This document shows positions 35,601 to 43,108 of a stretch of DNA of 64,000 nucleotides, one piece after another (position 1 is the first letter of the stretch; the number at the start of each line of letters is the position of its first letter). Both the position numbers and the translations under genes were made by a program. The notes under the pieces were generated by a model that was given only the letters and a program-made list of their open reading frames with translations, ran no database searches and was not told the DNA's origin. This DNA comes from JAXMEB01 sp046348545 (GTDB lineage Bacteria > Pseudomonadota > Gammaproteobacteria > Berkiellales > Berkiellaceae), in assembly GCA_046348545.1 (NCBI GenBank), contig JAXMEB010000002.1:1-64000 (forward strand). Reading direction: 5' to 3'.

Positions 35601-37181
35601 ATCAAACCCTCCCTTATGGTAACGCCGCTGGCACCACCACCTATTAATGTATGGGAAGAAAAACGTCGCGCTGAAGCGGCAAAAGTTGAACGTGAACGTA
35701 TTGAAGCAGAACAGCGCCGTAGAGCCGAAGAGGTTGAAGTTGAGCGTCAGCGTATTGAAGCAGAACAGCGCCGTAGAGCCGAAGAGGTTGAAGTTGAGCG
35801 TCAGCATATTGAAGCAGAACAGCGCCGCAGAGAGAAGGAAGCTGAAGCTGAGAAAGCAAAGCTTGAAAAAGAGAAGCTTGAAAAAGAGAAGCTTGAGAGT
35901 AGTTCAGAGGCTATTGGTGTAAAAGCTTTAGAGAACCTAACATCTGAATTTGAGCAAATGTTAATCAATGAGGTGAAGCGGCCTGAGCGAGCATCGTCCT
36001 CCTTCGAGGTCGATGAATCTTTTGTGGCGTCAGATATTGCTGTTCAGATCCCCCCACCCGTTGCAGCGCTACTTTGGTCTATCAATCTAAGAGGGCGTCG
36101 GGCGTATTTAACAGGGGGCGCTGTCCGTGATTTACTCCTCGCTATGCCTATTCGAGATGTTGATATTGTTGCAGAGTGCTCAGAATCTGAACTAAATGCT
36201 ATTTTAGGTTATTGTGTTAGTAAAAATCCTCATATCCGAGAAGCAGATGTGTATCGAGTGGGATACTACGATATCGTTCTTAAATCTATAGATTTTTCGT
36301 TAAAGGAAGATGCGGCAGCTCGCGATTATGAGCCTAATGGATTTTATGCAGATTGTCATGGTCGCGTATTTGACGTATTAGAGCATCTTCAGAATTTAAT
36401 TTCAGGCAGCCCAATCAAATTAATTTGCTCAAATCCCATTGAGAAATTAATTCAGGATCCGATTAGAATTTTAAGAGGAATTGATTTACAAAATAAATTG
36501 AAACGTCCGCTTGCGCCTGAAGTTCAAGAAGCCATTACCGCAACTGCAATGAATTTAAATCGAATTCCTTTTGGCGCTTTAAAATGCCATTTGAGTAGAA
36601 TGTTTTTAGGAGGGCGTGCGGCTCAAAACTTCTGTTCATTTGAGAAATATAATTTGTTGCCTTATCTATTCCCTAGATTTGGGTCAGACTTTGCAGGCTA
36701 TTGGTTTAGGACTAAAAATCTCAGTAAATTCATAAAATCTCAATGTAGCCTCATTGATCATCATTTGATGATACCTGAGAGCACGCCAATTAGCGACCTA
36801 TTTGTCATCGCATTGCTAATTTTTCCAGGCGTTAGAAAGATGGTAGATCAATATAGCTACAATTTGACTGATGCCATCCAGGTGCAGCTTGATTCATTTT
36901 TTGAATTAAAATCAGTAATTGGATTAGATGGGACACAGCTTTTTATAAGAGATTGCTTAAAAGATATCTCGGAGCGTTACGAAGTGTATCAAAAACAATC
37001 TCATAAAAAAGAAACGCAAATTAGACGTTCAGCAAGCAATCCTTCGCCTGTGCCTCAGTGGATGACACCAATGTATAATCAAAATAGGGTTATGGGATCA
37101 GCGCTTGAGAGCAGGCAGGCAGATGCCATAAACTCAACTAGCAATATACTTGTCAATAATAAGTATACCCACAACAGATGA
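32700..37181 (+). CDS. Large helical protein with C-terminal poly(A) polymerase-like domain
   Basis: A 1493-residue protein. ATG 32700 follows GAGGGA; a GTG 18 bases upstream has no site. Residues 1-780 are helical with hydrophobic heptads, TPR-like, and not recognised. Residues about 800-1085 are a charged coiled coil with 17-residue repeats (RRAEEVEVERQRIEAEQ); this region contains an in-frame family A element (residues about 842-884). Residues about 1115-1330 resemble class II poly(A) polymerase / CCA-adding heads: TGGAVRDLLL (1138-1147), RDVDIVAEC with Asp1153 and Asp1155, ARDYEPNGFYAD in the place of RDFTINA, and QDPIRILRGID. The RNA-binding helices that follow are short. The last five residues and the stop come from another family A element. 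An RNA-modifying or nucleotidylating effector is possible; activity is unproven. Confidence 0.7.
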   Translation: MLDGHSKDVKKHKRQKEVNIKRNTIVPKEAYQRLFTEWFSVVENLNYFRRQDETFSFLKRWGALISKEDAELSSFAIYFLNVRLKVLSQEGTFEASQKSILLIGDIIFKHFAYFNINQKIPFIRAIGHEILHFASSLDRDAQILHIAQSTKKWSQLLNYIPICFEIFSMYASLQLEYFDLQMNDGGRVSFREKLLKESPEFPIEIVQVASQFGNIFSKMGDRRNSEEAYRIASHATSWIQEKILDDNNPKPLTEFYIELLQKSGIYLEQLGDIISEFQTKDKVSAIDSAIIELKMLWHVFEEDNSDSITSGEDQTRPLSNVIEAFSSETRDISNLLRASINIVISLSEKIISLDERKLFLRLYLKWREVLPEQGVGATLQTRILNELWGEISASIGKRFQKQNTSSVKSTSASKELKYSPIDLQSLFLKWFELAENINSEERTKLLFRFYEENKMVLRPISSRDPEVNEERNLLRDAAINRLIQLQSQNNLTSILKWAGLFESILIDFFNPPSISFSFKACNIERVISGYECFLNVFYEDMLRVRDRKSNEESWAALKPNIVFYQKHLIEPMIAYRIELVKWAFQVNPQEDDAESARLRQRIKEHPEEYIKEAFLFGIQYALFLCVRQKERADAESLYIYLLDNLVNFRLNSLFPEGILSSAKRARLIEVINEQLQYLKSAIMSDKPHWFLSGIESMFEKSKFLAVSELYRLLGVTEEIAKDFDDDLESWQSKFFTENDQAAPTENRLIDQKQPNSDGSKTPHIDSVHSSTSPQKFEQGGSLTLKQPSQKVLIRRMKAENARLAKQERVERQQKEAEERKRQAEEEARRIAAEVSEVKIEEIYPQQMIFRVGAERSRRRSVHKVHDCGENREGNNPENSGVKGIKTKAVQEDIVLTSSPSNAQSKTRKKSRRKTNLDAARDRRKLEEKRLHEEAMLEASKQNAKQETTKKVARSRSPSLQPKEGNQAIKPSLMVTPLAPPPINVWEEKRRAEAAKVERERIEAEQRRRAEEVEVERQRIEAEQRRRAEEVEVERQHIEAEQRRREKEAEAEKAKLEKEKLEKEKLESSSEAIGVKALENLTSEFEQMLINEVKRPERASSSFEVDESFVASDIAVQIPPPVAALLWSINLRGRRAYLTGGAVRDLLLAMPIRDVDIVAECSESELNAILGYCVSKNPHIREADVYRVGYYDIVLKSIDFSLKEDAAARDYEPNGFYADCHGRVFDVLEHLQNLISGSPIKLICSNPIEKLIQDPIRILRGIDLQNKLKRPLAPEVQEAITATAMNLNRIPFGALKCHLSRMFLGGRAAQNFCSFEKYNLLPYLFPRFGSDFAGYWFRTKNLSKFIKSQCSLIDHHLMIPESTPISDLFVIALLIFPGVRKMVDQYSYNLTDAIQVQLDSFFELKSVIGLDGTQLFIRDCLKDISERYEVYQKQSHKKETQIRRSASNPSPVPQWMTPMYNQNRVMGSALESRQADAINSTSNILVNNKYTHNR
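35224..35351 (+). repeat. Family A palindromic element, copy 4, inside a coding sequence (128 bp)
   Basis: It runs from TATACCCACAACAG to GTGAAGGGTATA within the 1493-residue gene. It is read without a stop as IYPQQMIFRVGAERSRRRSV and on to ENSGVKGI. With a TA target, net insertion is 126 bp, exactly 42 codons, so the frame of the host gene is kept. It lies in a charged linker between coiled-coil stretches. Confidence 0.92.
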
Positions 37182-37291
37182 TTTTTCGGGTAGGCGCCGA
37201 GCGTTCGAGTCGCAGGAGTGTACATAAAGTACATGACTGCGGTGAGAATCGCGAAGGCAACAACCCCGAAAATTCAGCTGTGAAGGGTATA
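37164..37291 (+). repeat. Family A palindromic element, copy 5 (128 bp)
   Basis: It runs from TATACCCACAACAG to GTGAAGGGTATA. The large gene enters it in a frame that meets TGA after YTHNR, so the element ends that protein. It also sits 13 bases from the convergent sco stop. Confidence 0.92.
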
Positions 37292-37303
37292 TACTGCTAC
37301 CCT

Positions 37304-37960
37304 TTAACTGGTGCTATGAACGTATAGTTGCATCACCCTTTGAAAATCTCGGGCAATCTGATCAGGATTGTCCGGGTTATTAAAGAGTGCTGTAAATTCA
37401 CCTTGAGGATTGATGAGGAGGAGAGCTCCGCTATGCTCAAGATGGCCATTAAAGGGTACATGACCTTCTTGAAGGTACAGCCCTAAAATATTAGTGAGTT
37501 TTGACAGTTCTGTCCGCTCGCCAGTTGCACCTCTGAAGGGAAGCGCATGATAAGGTGGGGCGTTAAAATATTGTTTGAGATAGTTCGGCGTATCATGTTC
37601 AGGATCAATACTCACTAATACAAAGCGAGTGGAACTGTGAGGCCCTAATTGTTCAGCAAGTTGCTGCATAACACCCAAAGTCTTGGGACAAAGCTCTGGA
37701 CAGCGAGTATATCCAAAAAAAACAAAACTCCAATAATTTTTTAGATCATCTTCTGTAAAAGGTTTTCCATCTGAGGCCATCAGATGGAAAGGCGGCAGTG
37801 GCTTAGGTTCCGTCAGATACGTTCCTGCTTGAATAGGGTTAAAAGGTTGTGCCGCAGTATGAGATTGATTTGATGAATGGGTCTTATCACGCCATGCGCC
37901 AATACTGATGCCAACTGCAACGAGGGTAACCAGGGTGAGGGGTCCAATCCACCATCTCAT
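37304..37960 (-). CDS. sco: SCO1/SenC copper chaperone for cytochrome oxidase
   Basis: A 218-residue protein with one N-terminal membrane anchor (residues 4-22) and a periplasmic thioredoxin-like domain. The copper site is visible: CPELCP (CxxxC) in FGYTRCPELCPKT and the distal His in GHLEHSGALLLINPQG. It delivers copper to the CuA centre of CoxB. It is the last gene of the ctaA-ctaB-sco series; the gap to ctaB is one base. Confidence 0.9.
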   Translation of the reverse strand: MRWWIGPLTLVTLVAVGISIGAWRDKTHSSNQSHTAAQPFNPIQAGTYLTEPKPLPPFHLMASDGKPFTEDDLKNYWSFVFFGYTRCPELCPKTLGVMQQLAEQLGPHSSTRFVLVSIDPEHDTPNYLKQYFNAPPYHALPFRGATGERTELSKLTNILGLYLQEGHVPFNGHLEHSGALLLINPQGEFTALFNNPDNPDQIARDFQRVMQLYVHSTS

Positions 37961-37961
37961 A

Positions 37962-38858
37962 TTATGTGCCTATTGTTCTGAAGATAACCCAAGAAAAATA
38001 ATGATCCAAAATGAGGGCCAGGAATAAGCCCATCAAATACAGTATAGAATAGCCGAACACTTTCAATGCTAGCTGATCACTACCATTTCGATACAGTTTA
38101 ACAGCATAGTAGAGAAACCCTAGATTCAGGGGGGTTGATAGCAGTAAATATAGAAGCCCACACATTTTGAATGCAAATGGGAGCACTGTCGTGACAATAA
38201 GCAGCACCGTATAAAGGACAATATTAAGTTTGGTATAAGGAACGCCATGAGTAACGGGTAGCATCGGTAGACCAGCCTGCTGATATTCTTGCCGGCGGTA
38301 AATAGCGAGTGCCCAGAAATGAGGGGGAGTCCAAGTAAATATGATCAGTACTAATATTAGGCCAAAGGGATCAATTTGATTGGTGACGGCTGTCCATCCT
38401 AGAAGTGGCGGAGCAGCGCCCGCAAGCCCACCAATGACGATATTTTGAGGCGTCGCTTGTTTTAAAAATAAGGTATAGACCATTGCATACCCTATTAGAG
38501 TTGCAAAGGTAAGGCAGGCGGTGAGTGTATTGACCCAGGTAACCAGTATGCCCAAACCGAGCAAACCTAATATCAAAGAGAAAACAAACGCTCTAGAAGG
38601 TGAAATTTTCCCAGAAGCGACGGGACGATGTTGTGTGCGTTTCATGTGCACATCGATATGTCGTTCTACCAAATGATTGATCACCGCGGCGCTGCTTGCG
38701 CAAAACGCAATGCCCAGTGTTCCAAGTGAAAGAGCAAGCCACGGTAGTTGTGTAGGAGGGGCTGCCAGTATCATCCCAACCCATGCTGTGAGTAACATCA
38801 AAGCAACTACTTTAGGTTTGCAGAGAGATAAATAATGTTGCCAAACTGAATCATTCAT
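37962..38858 (-). CDS. ctaB: Protoheme IX farnesyltransferase
   Basis: A 298-residue UbiA-superfamily enzyme converting heme b to heme o. It begins MNDSVWQHYLSLCKPKVVAL. Motifs are NHLVERHIDVHMKRTQHRP and TWTPPHFWALAIYRRQEY with YTKLNIV, all typical of CtaB/CyoE. ATG 38858 overlaps the ctaA stop by eight bases; the open frame extends upstream but those residues are ctaA out of frame. Confidence 0.93.
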   Translation of the reverse strand: MNDSVWQHYLSLCKPKVVALMLLTAWVGMILAAPPTQLPWLALSLGTLGIAFCASSAAVINHLVERHIDVHMKRTQHRPVASGKISPSRAFVFSLILGLLGLGILVTWVNTLTACLTFATLIGYAMVYTLFLKQATPQNIVIGGLAGAAPPLLGWTAVTNQIDPFGLILVLIIFTWTPPHFWALAIYRRQEYQQAGLPMLPVTHGVPYTKLNIVLYTVLLIVTTVLPFAFKMCGLLYLLLSTPLNLGFLYYAVKLYRNGSDQLALKVFGYSILYLMGLFLALILDHYFSWVIFRTIGT

Positions 38859-39831
38859 GGCGTAATCCAGCTTGAATGCGGCTCTGTTGATACCATACTG
38901 TAAACAGTGTGAGCCATAACAAAGCTGCGACACCATTGTGTAGAACGGCAACCGTCAGCGGTAAATGGTGAATCACATTCACGATACCCAACATAATCTG
39001 GGTGCAGAGTAGCCCACTTAACAATATGGCCGCTTTTCTATAAGTCGACCACAGCTTGAAAATCAGTATTGATAACAATATGACATTCAATGCAGCACCC
39101 AAACGATGCAACATATGAATGGTGACTCGAGCCGGATAACTCATGAAATCGATAGGCTTATCGAGAGCGCTGGCACCTAAGAGATTGAATGCCTGCCAAT
39201 CAAAATGAGGCCAAAACGCCTCTCCGCAATATGGAAAATGGGTGCAAACTACAGCAGCATAATTCGCACTGGTCCATCCACCTAAGATAATTTGAAGTAC
39301 TAATAATCCCATCGCAAATAGTGTTAGGTCTCGATGCCGCGAATCAGTTGCGACACGTAGAGGCGGTTTTTGAAGTTGTAATGTCATCCACCATAACAAG
39401 GTCAAACAAGCAAATCCACCTATGAGATGCCCCATGACGACGATGGGCAATAGTTTCAGTGTCACAGTCCACATTCCTAATAAAGCTTGAAATATGATAA
39501 GCGCTAATAAGGAGAGGGGTAGTGTTCTTGAAATTTTTAGTGTTTTTGATTTTATCACCGTATAAAACGCTAAAATTAAAACACAGAAGCCTAGTGTCCC
39601 TGCGAAATATCGATGGATCATTTCTGTCCAGGCTTTATAAGGTTCGATGGGTACATCTGGATAAAGTGCTTGTGACGCTAAGCGAGCGGTGTCAGCCTCT
39701 GGGAGAAACCAATTACCATAACAGCCAGGCCAATCAGGACATCCCAATCCCGCGTCTCGAAGGCGGGTATAAGCGCCCAGCAAGACGACTGTAAAGGCAA
39801 GACCTACGCAAAAACGAGCTAAATACAACAT
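38851..39831 (-). CDS. ctaA: Heme A synthase
   Basis: A 326-residue membrane protein with eight hydrophobic segments and the expected His-containing motifs: AYTRLRDAGLGCPDWPGCYG at the N-terminus, MIHRYFAGTLG, VMGHLIGG, HMLHRLGA and AVLHNGVAALL. It converts heme o to heme a. It overlaps ctaB by eight bases and follows the 197-residue assembly protein after four bases. Confidence 0.92.
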   Translation of the reverse strand: MLYLARFCVGLAFTVVLLGAYTRLRDAGLGCPDWPGCYGNWFLPEADTARLASQALYPDVPIEPYKAWTEMIHRYFAGTLGFCVLILAFYTVIKSKTLKISRTLPLSLLALIIFQALLGMWTVTLKLLPIVVMGHLIGGFACLTLLWWMTLQLQKPPLRVATDSRHRDLTLFAMGLLVLQIILGGWTSANYAAVVCTHFPYCGEAFWPHFDWQAFNLLGASALDKPIDFMSYPARVTIHMLHRLGAALNVILLSILIFKLWSTYRKAAILLSGLLCTQIMLGIVNVIHHLPLTVAVLHNGVAALLWLTLFTVWYQQSRIQAGLRHE

Positions 39832-39835
39832 CCTT

Positions 39836-40429
39836 TTAACCTATTTGTGAAATTTTTAGGAGCCTCTTAATATCTGTCAACATGCCTTTGGCCGGGGTAT
39901 CTCCATCGTAATATAGAACAATTTGCCCATTAGGATCGATCAGCACAAGCTCGCCGAGAGCCGCTCTATCTTTTGGGTCCCCAAGTTTTCCAAAATGCTT
40001 CAGATAAGTCTCGTGGCGGATGAGCGCGCGCTGTACGTCAGGATAATTTTGATTGATAAACAGATCAAGTGGATTGGCTTCTCGTTCGCTGGGGGCAATC
40101 ACCATTCGCTGAACGCGATGAGCTTCTTTTCCCAAAGCGGTTTGAATTTGGCGCATGTTGAATAGAATCTCATGACAAGCGTTAAAGCATTGTTCCGGAC
40201 TCAAATAAACCAACCACCACTTGCCTTTTAAGTTATTCTGCACTATGGGCTGATGTTCAAAATCCTCAAGATTCAATTTGGAAAGATAAAGGGGTGGGTT
40301 GATTAGCTCACCATGGTTGCCCAGCTTAAAATTAAATTGATCTGCTTTAAAATAGAGAAACGTGGCAAAGAGCATTGGGCCAAAGAAAAGCAGGCCTAGG
40401 AGCAGCAATGTGATTCCGCGTTTGCCCAT
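39836..40429 (-). CDS. Membrane-anchored thioredoxin-fold protein in the cox assembly cluster
   Basis: A 197-residue protein with one N-terminal membrane segment (residues 5-27) and a periplasmic domain with WWLVYLSPEQCFNACHE, a CxxxC motif in the position of the SCO copper site, and ELVLIDPNGQIVLYYDGD. It resembles the small SCO-like proteins found between surf1 and ctaA in Legionella-type genomes. The likely role is redox or copper handling during oxidase assembly. The distal His of true SCO proteins is not obvious. Confidence 0.65.
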   Translation of the reverse strand: MGKRGITLLLLGLLFFGPMLFATFLYFKADQFNFKLGNHGELINPPLYLSKLNLEDFEHQPIVQNNLKGKWWLVYLSPEQCFNACHEILFNMRQIQTALGKEAHRVQRMVIAPSEREANPLDLFINQNYPDVQRALIRHETYLKHFGKLGDPKDRAALGELVLIDPNGQIVLYYDGDTPAKGMLTDIKRLLKISQIG

Positions 40430-40499
40430 AGTCAGTATCCTATGTATTAATCCAATTAAAGACGATGATGATAATCAAAGCCTTGCCAAGATGGAACTA

Positions 40500-41246
40500 T
40501 TAATATTTACGTTTCACGATGCAAATCATGATCACGAACCAAGCGACTGCTAATAAAAACCATTGTACGGCATATCCGAAGTGACGTTCAGGCGTGAGCC
40601 AAGTTTCAGGTAGAGGGGTTGGCGTCAACGCGGCGAGTGATTCAGGCTCTGGAAAAAGGATGTAAGGGCTACTTTGGTCTCCTACTAACGTTGTAAGCCC
40701 ATTCAGATCGATTTTTTGGATACGAACAGGCCAAGTTACATTGCTTGATTCCAGCATTGATTTGATTAAATGATTTGAAGTCGGTTTGCGTAAGGTCCCG
40801 GTTAAATTTAAAGATCCGATATAGGGTTCAATAGTGGGCAGATCTTTGCGATGACTGGGTGCTTTGATCCAACCTCGGTTAACCAGGATCCACTGCTTAG
40901 GCTGCCATTCAAAGGGTACCAATACATGATATCCTACTTTGCTCTCAAGTATTTGGTTATCCAACAGAAAGGTCTTGTGATTTAGAAAATGACCCGTTAA
41001 TTCAATTTTTCGATAATTTAATTCTGTTAGCTTTTCCGATAGAAGATCGGCTTCTGATAAGATAGAGCGAGTTTGCTGAGTCGCCAGTTGTGCTTGTAAA
41101 GCATTTTTGTCAAAACCCCGATTGAGCTGCCAGAAACTGAGTCCACAGAGCACGATTAATACCAGTAGCCCACCAAAAAGAGGTAAAGATGAGATGAACC
41201 AAGAAGTGATTGTTTGGGGTGTGGTTTTTTTCATGATGGCAGTCAT
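40500..41246 (-). CDS. surf1: SURF1-family cytochrome oxidase assembly protein
   Basis: A 248-residue protein with a TM segment at each end (residues 18-38 and 222-242) and the family motifs CGLSFWQLNRGFDKN, ILVNRGWI and the C-terminal HFGYAVQWFLLAVAWF. It aids insertion of heme a into CoxA. Two starts are possible (41246 and 41234); neither has a strong ribosome site. Its 5' end overlaps the divergent DUF2909 gene. Confidence 0.88.
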   Translation of the reverse strand: MTAIMKKTTPQTITSWFISSLPLFGGLLVLIVLCGLSFWQLNRGFDKNALQAQLATQQTRSILSEADLLSEKLTELNYRKIELTGHFLNHKTFLLDNQILESKVGYHVLVPFEWQPKQWILVNRGWIKAPSHRKDLPTIEPYIGSLNLTGTLRKPTSNHLIKSMLESSNVTWPVRIQKIDLNGLTTLVGDQSSPYILFPEPESLAALTPTPLPETWLTPERHFGYAVQWFLLAVAWFVIMICIVKRKY

Positions 41247-41424
41247 ATTGGCCGCATTGGGCTCAGGGTTATTTTACTTGATCCGTGGTAAATCATCATC
41301 CAAAAGTACCGTGAAGTCTCTCACCGTCCGGATTGTCGTGTCGATTAGTTTATTTATTTTCTTGCTCATGGCTTATGCTTTAGGATGGATTCATCCTCAT
41401 GGGATTTATACTCTTCACACCTGA
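41194..41424 (+). CDS. DUF2909 twin-transmembrane protein
   Basis: A 76-residue protein with two TM segments and the family pattern GSGLFYLIRGKSSSKSTVKS followed by LTVRIVVSISLFIFLLM and GWIHPHG. Such proteins are encoded beside surf1 in many gammaproteobacteria. ATG 41194 follows AAGATGAG. The 5' end lies inside the start of surf1 on the other strand (53-bp overlap). The last residues (YTLHT) and the stop codon come from a family A element; the native protein probably ended near HPHG. Confidence 0.75.
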   Translation: MNQEVIVWGVVFFMMAVILAALGSGLFYLIRGKSSSKSTVKSLTVRIVVSISLFIFLLMAYALGWIHPHGIYTLHT

Positions 41425-41534
41425 ATTTTCGGGGTTGTTGCCTTCGAGATTCTCACCGCAGTCATGTACTTTATGTACACTCCTGCGTCTCGAACGCTCG
41501 GCGCCTACCCGAAAAATCATCTGTTGTGAGTATA
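41407..41534 (-). repeat. Family A palindromic element, copy 6 (128 bp)
   Basis: It runs from TATACTCTTCACACC to GTTGTGAGTATA; both terminal repeats carry the compensating change CCC/GGG to CTC/GAG. It supplies the stop codon of the DUF2909 gene. Confidence 0.9.
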
Positions 41535-41571
41535 TCCGATGTAAAAGTCGCGGAGGGGCTAACGTCCACTT

Positions 41572-41603
41572 TTGTAAAAGAGACCGCCTCGGCTTGCCGA
41601 GGC
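41572..41603 (-). terminator. Possible terminator after coxC
   Basis: On the minus strand GCCTCGGC AA GCCGAGGC (41586-41603) is followed by GGTCTCTTTTAC. The stem is strong and perfect, but the T run is short. It lies 30 bases after the coxC stop and would end the coxBA-ctaG-coxC transcript. Confidence 0.45.
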
Positions 41604-41632
41604 AGGGGATTTGCCATTGAGAATGGCTTAAT

Positions 41633-42544
41633 CTACAACCAATAAACCAAAACAAATAACAATAGCCAGACCACATCGACAAAATGCCAATACCAAGCGA
41701 CGCCTTCAAATGCAAAGTGATGGTCAGGCTTAAAATGGCCTTTCATGCTCCTAAAGAAGATCACGATGAGCATGATGGTGCCCAGGGTCACATGTGCACC
41801 ATGGAAACCAGTGAGCATGAAGAAGGTCGTTCCATAGATCCCAGAGTCTAACCTTAAACCAAAATGCTCATAAGCTTCGGCATATTCATAGCCTTGTAAA
41901 CCTAAGAACGTGATGCCTAAGGCAATCGTTAAAAAGAGACCGAATACCAATTGAAATTTATTATTTTTCATCAAGCCCCAATGTGCCCAGGTGATGGTGG
42001 CACCACTCGTCAGCAGGATCATGGTGTTGATAGCAGGGAGTCCCCATGCTCCCATCGGTGAATGCGGCGGGACGAACGCTTTGGGATCGGGGTTATTTAA
42101 AAGAGGCCACCTGGCATCTGCTGGCGTGCTGTTCCACCATTCAGAAAAACCTTGCCACAAATATTGGCCCGCTGCACCATGGGCCCCTTCACCAGCTAGC
42201 CAAGGAACTGAAAAATTGCGTGCATAAAATAAGGTCCCAAAAAAAGCAGCAAAGAACATCACTTCAGAAAAAATGAACCAAGCCATACCCCATCTGAATG
42301 AACGATCCATTTGCTTTGAATAAAGTCCTTGTAAACTTTCTTTGGCAACGGTGCCAAACCAACCAAAGAGCATATAAATCAGTATGAGGCCGCCAATCCC
42401 AAAGAAATAATGGCCGTAAATATGACCATGTATGATGTTAGCGATGCCTATCATGATGCAACCGAGTGCCACCGAACCCACGATGGGCCAATGACTGGAT
42501 TCTGGCACATAGTAGTGCTCATATTTTTCAATTGGTTCTGCCAT
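41633..42544 (-). CDS. coxC: Cytochrome c oxidase subunit III
   Basis: A 303-residue membrane protein with about seven hydrophobic segments. Motifs are WFIFSEVMFFAAFFGTLFYAR, GAWGLPAINTMILLTSGATITWAH and GFHGAHVTLGTIML, with the C-terminal FEGVAWYWHFVDVVWLLLFV. ATG 42544 follows AGGAGA and starts MAEPIEKYEHYYVPESSHW; the frame upstream is not needed. It is downstream of ctaG. Confidence 0.94.
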   Translation of the reverse strand: MAEPIEKYEHYYVPESSHWPIVGSVALGCIMIGIANIIHGHIYGHYFFGIGGLILIYMLFGWFGTVAKESLQGLYSKQMDRSFRWGMAWFIFSEVMFFAAFFGTLFYARNFSVPWLAGEGAHGAAGQYLWQGFSEWWNSTPADARWPLLNNPDPKAFVPPHSPMGAWGLPAINTMILLTSGATITWAHWGLMKNNKFQLVFGLFLTIALGITFLGLQGYEYAEAYEHFGLRLDSGIYGTTFFMLTGFHGAHVTLGTIMLIVIFFRSMKGHFKPDHHFAFEGVAWYWHFVDVVWLLLFVLVYWL

Positions 42545-42563
42545 AATGGCCGTCTCCTTTGCT

Positions 42564-43091
42564 TTAATGATCCGTTTTATCAAATAAGGTGTAGGCCAGC
42601 GTCAAGGTTTTGATTGAGGTTGGGATGGCCGGATCGATCGTAAATCGAAGAGGCATATCCATGCCTTGATGTGCCGCTAGGTGCTGATGCGTGAAACAAA
42701 AACATTCGATTTTCTTGATATGCTGTGCAGCAAGTCCAGGTGTGACACTTGGAATAGCCTGTACAACAATCGGAGTATCTTTTAGGTTTTTGACCCAATA
42801 AGAAGTTGTGACATATTCACCTGGGTGAAGGGTCACTTTTTTATGTTCAGGTCTAAATTCACTCGCCATGTTTTCGTTTAATGTTGATAGAAGTTCAATC
42901 GTCACAGTTCGTGAGGTGTCAATTTTATTGATAGAGGGCAAAGCAGCAGAGTTTTCTATTTTACCATTTAGCCCAGTTGCCTTGCATAATACATTGTAAA
43001 AAGGAACCATGGCATAGCAAAAGCCAAACATCAAAACCACTGCACCGACCATGATCAGGAGTTGTTTTTTGAGTGGTTTGGCATGTTGCAT
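42564..43091 (-). CDS. ctaG: Cytochrome c oxidase assembly protein CtaG/Cox11
   Basis: A 175-residue protein with one N-terminal TM segment (residues 10-30, ending MVPFYNVLCKATGLNGK) and a periplasmic domain containing the copper-binding motif IECFCFTHQHL. It inserts CuB into CoxA. It lies between coxA and coxC, the standard place. Confidence 0.93.
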   Translation of the reverse strand: MQHAKPLKKQLLIMVGAVVLMFGFCYAMVPFYNVLCKATGLNGKIENSAALPSINKIDTSRTVTIELLSTLNENMASEFRPEHKKVTLHPGEYVTTSYWVKNLKDTPIVVQAIPSVTPGLAAQHIKKIECFCFTHQHLAAHQGMDMPLRFTIDPAIPTSIKTLTLAYTLFDKTDH

Positions 43092-43108
43092 TCTGAGCCC
43101 TCTAAAAA

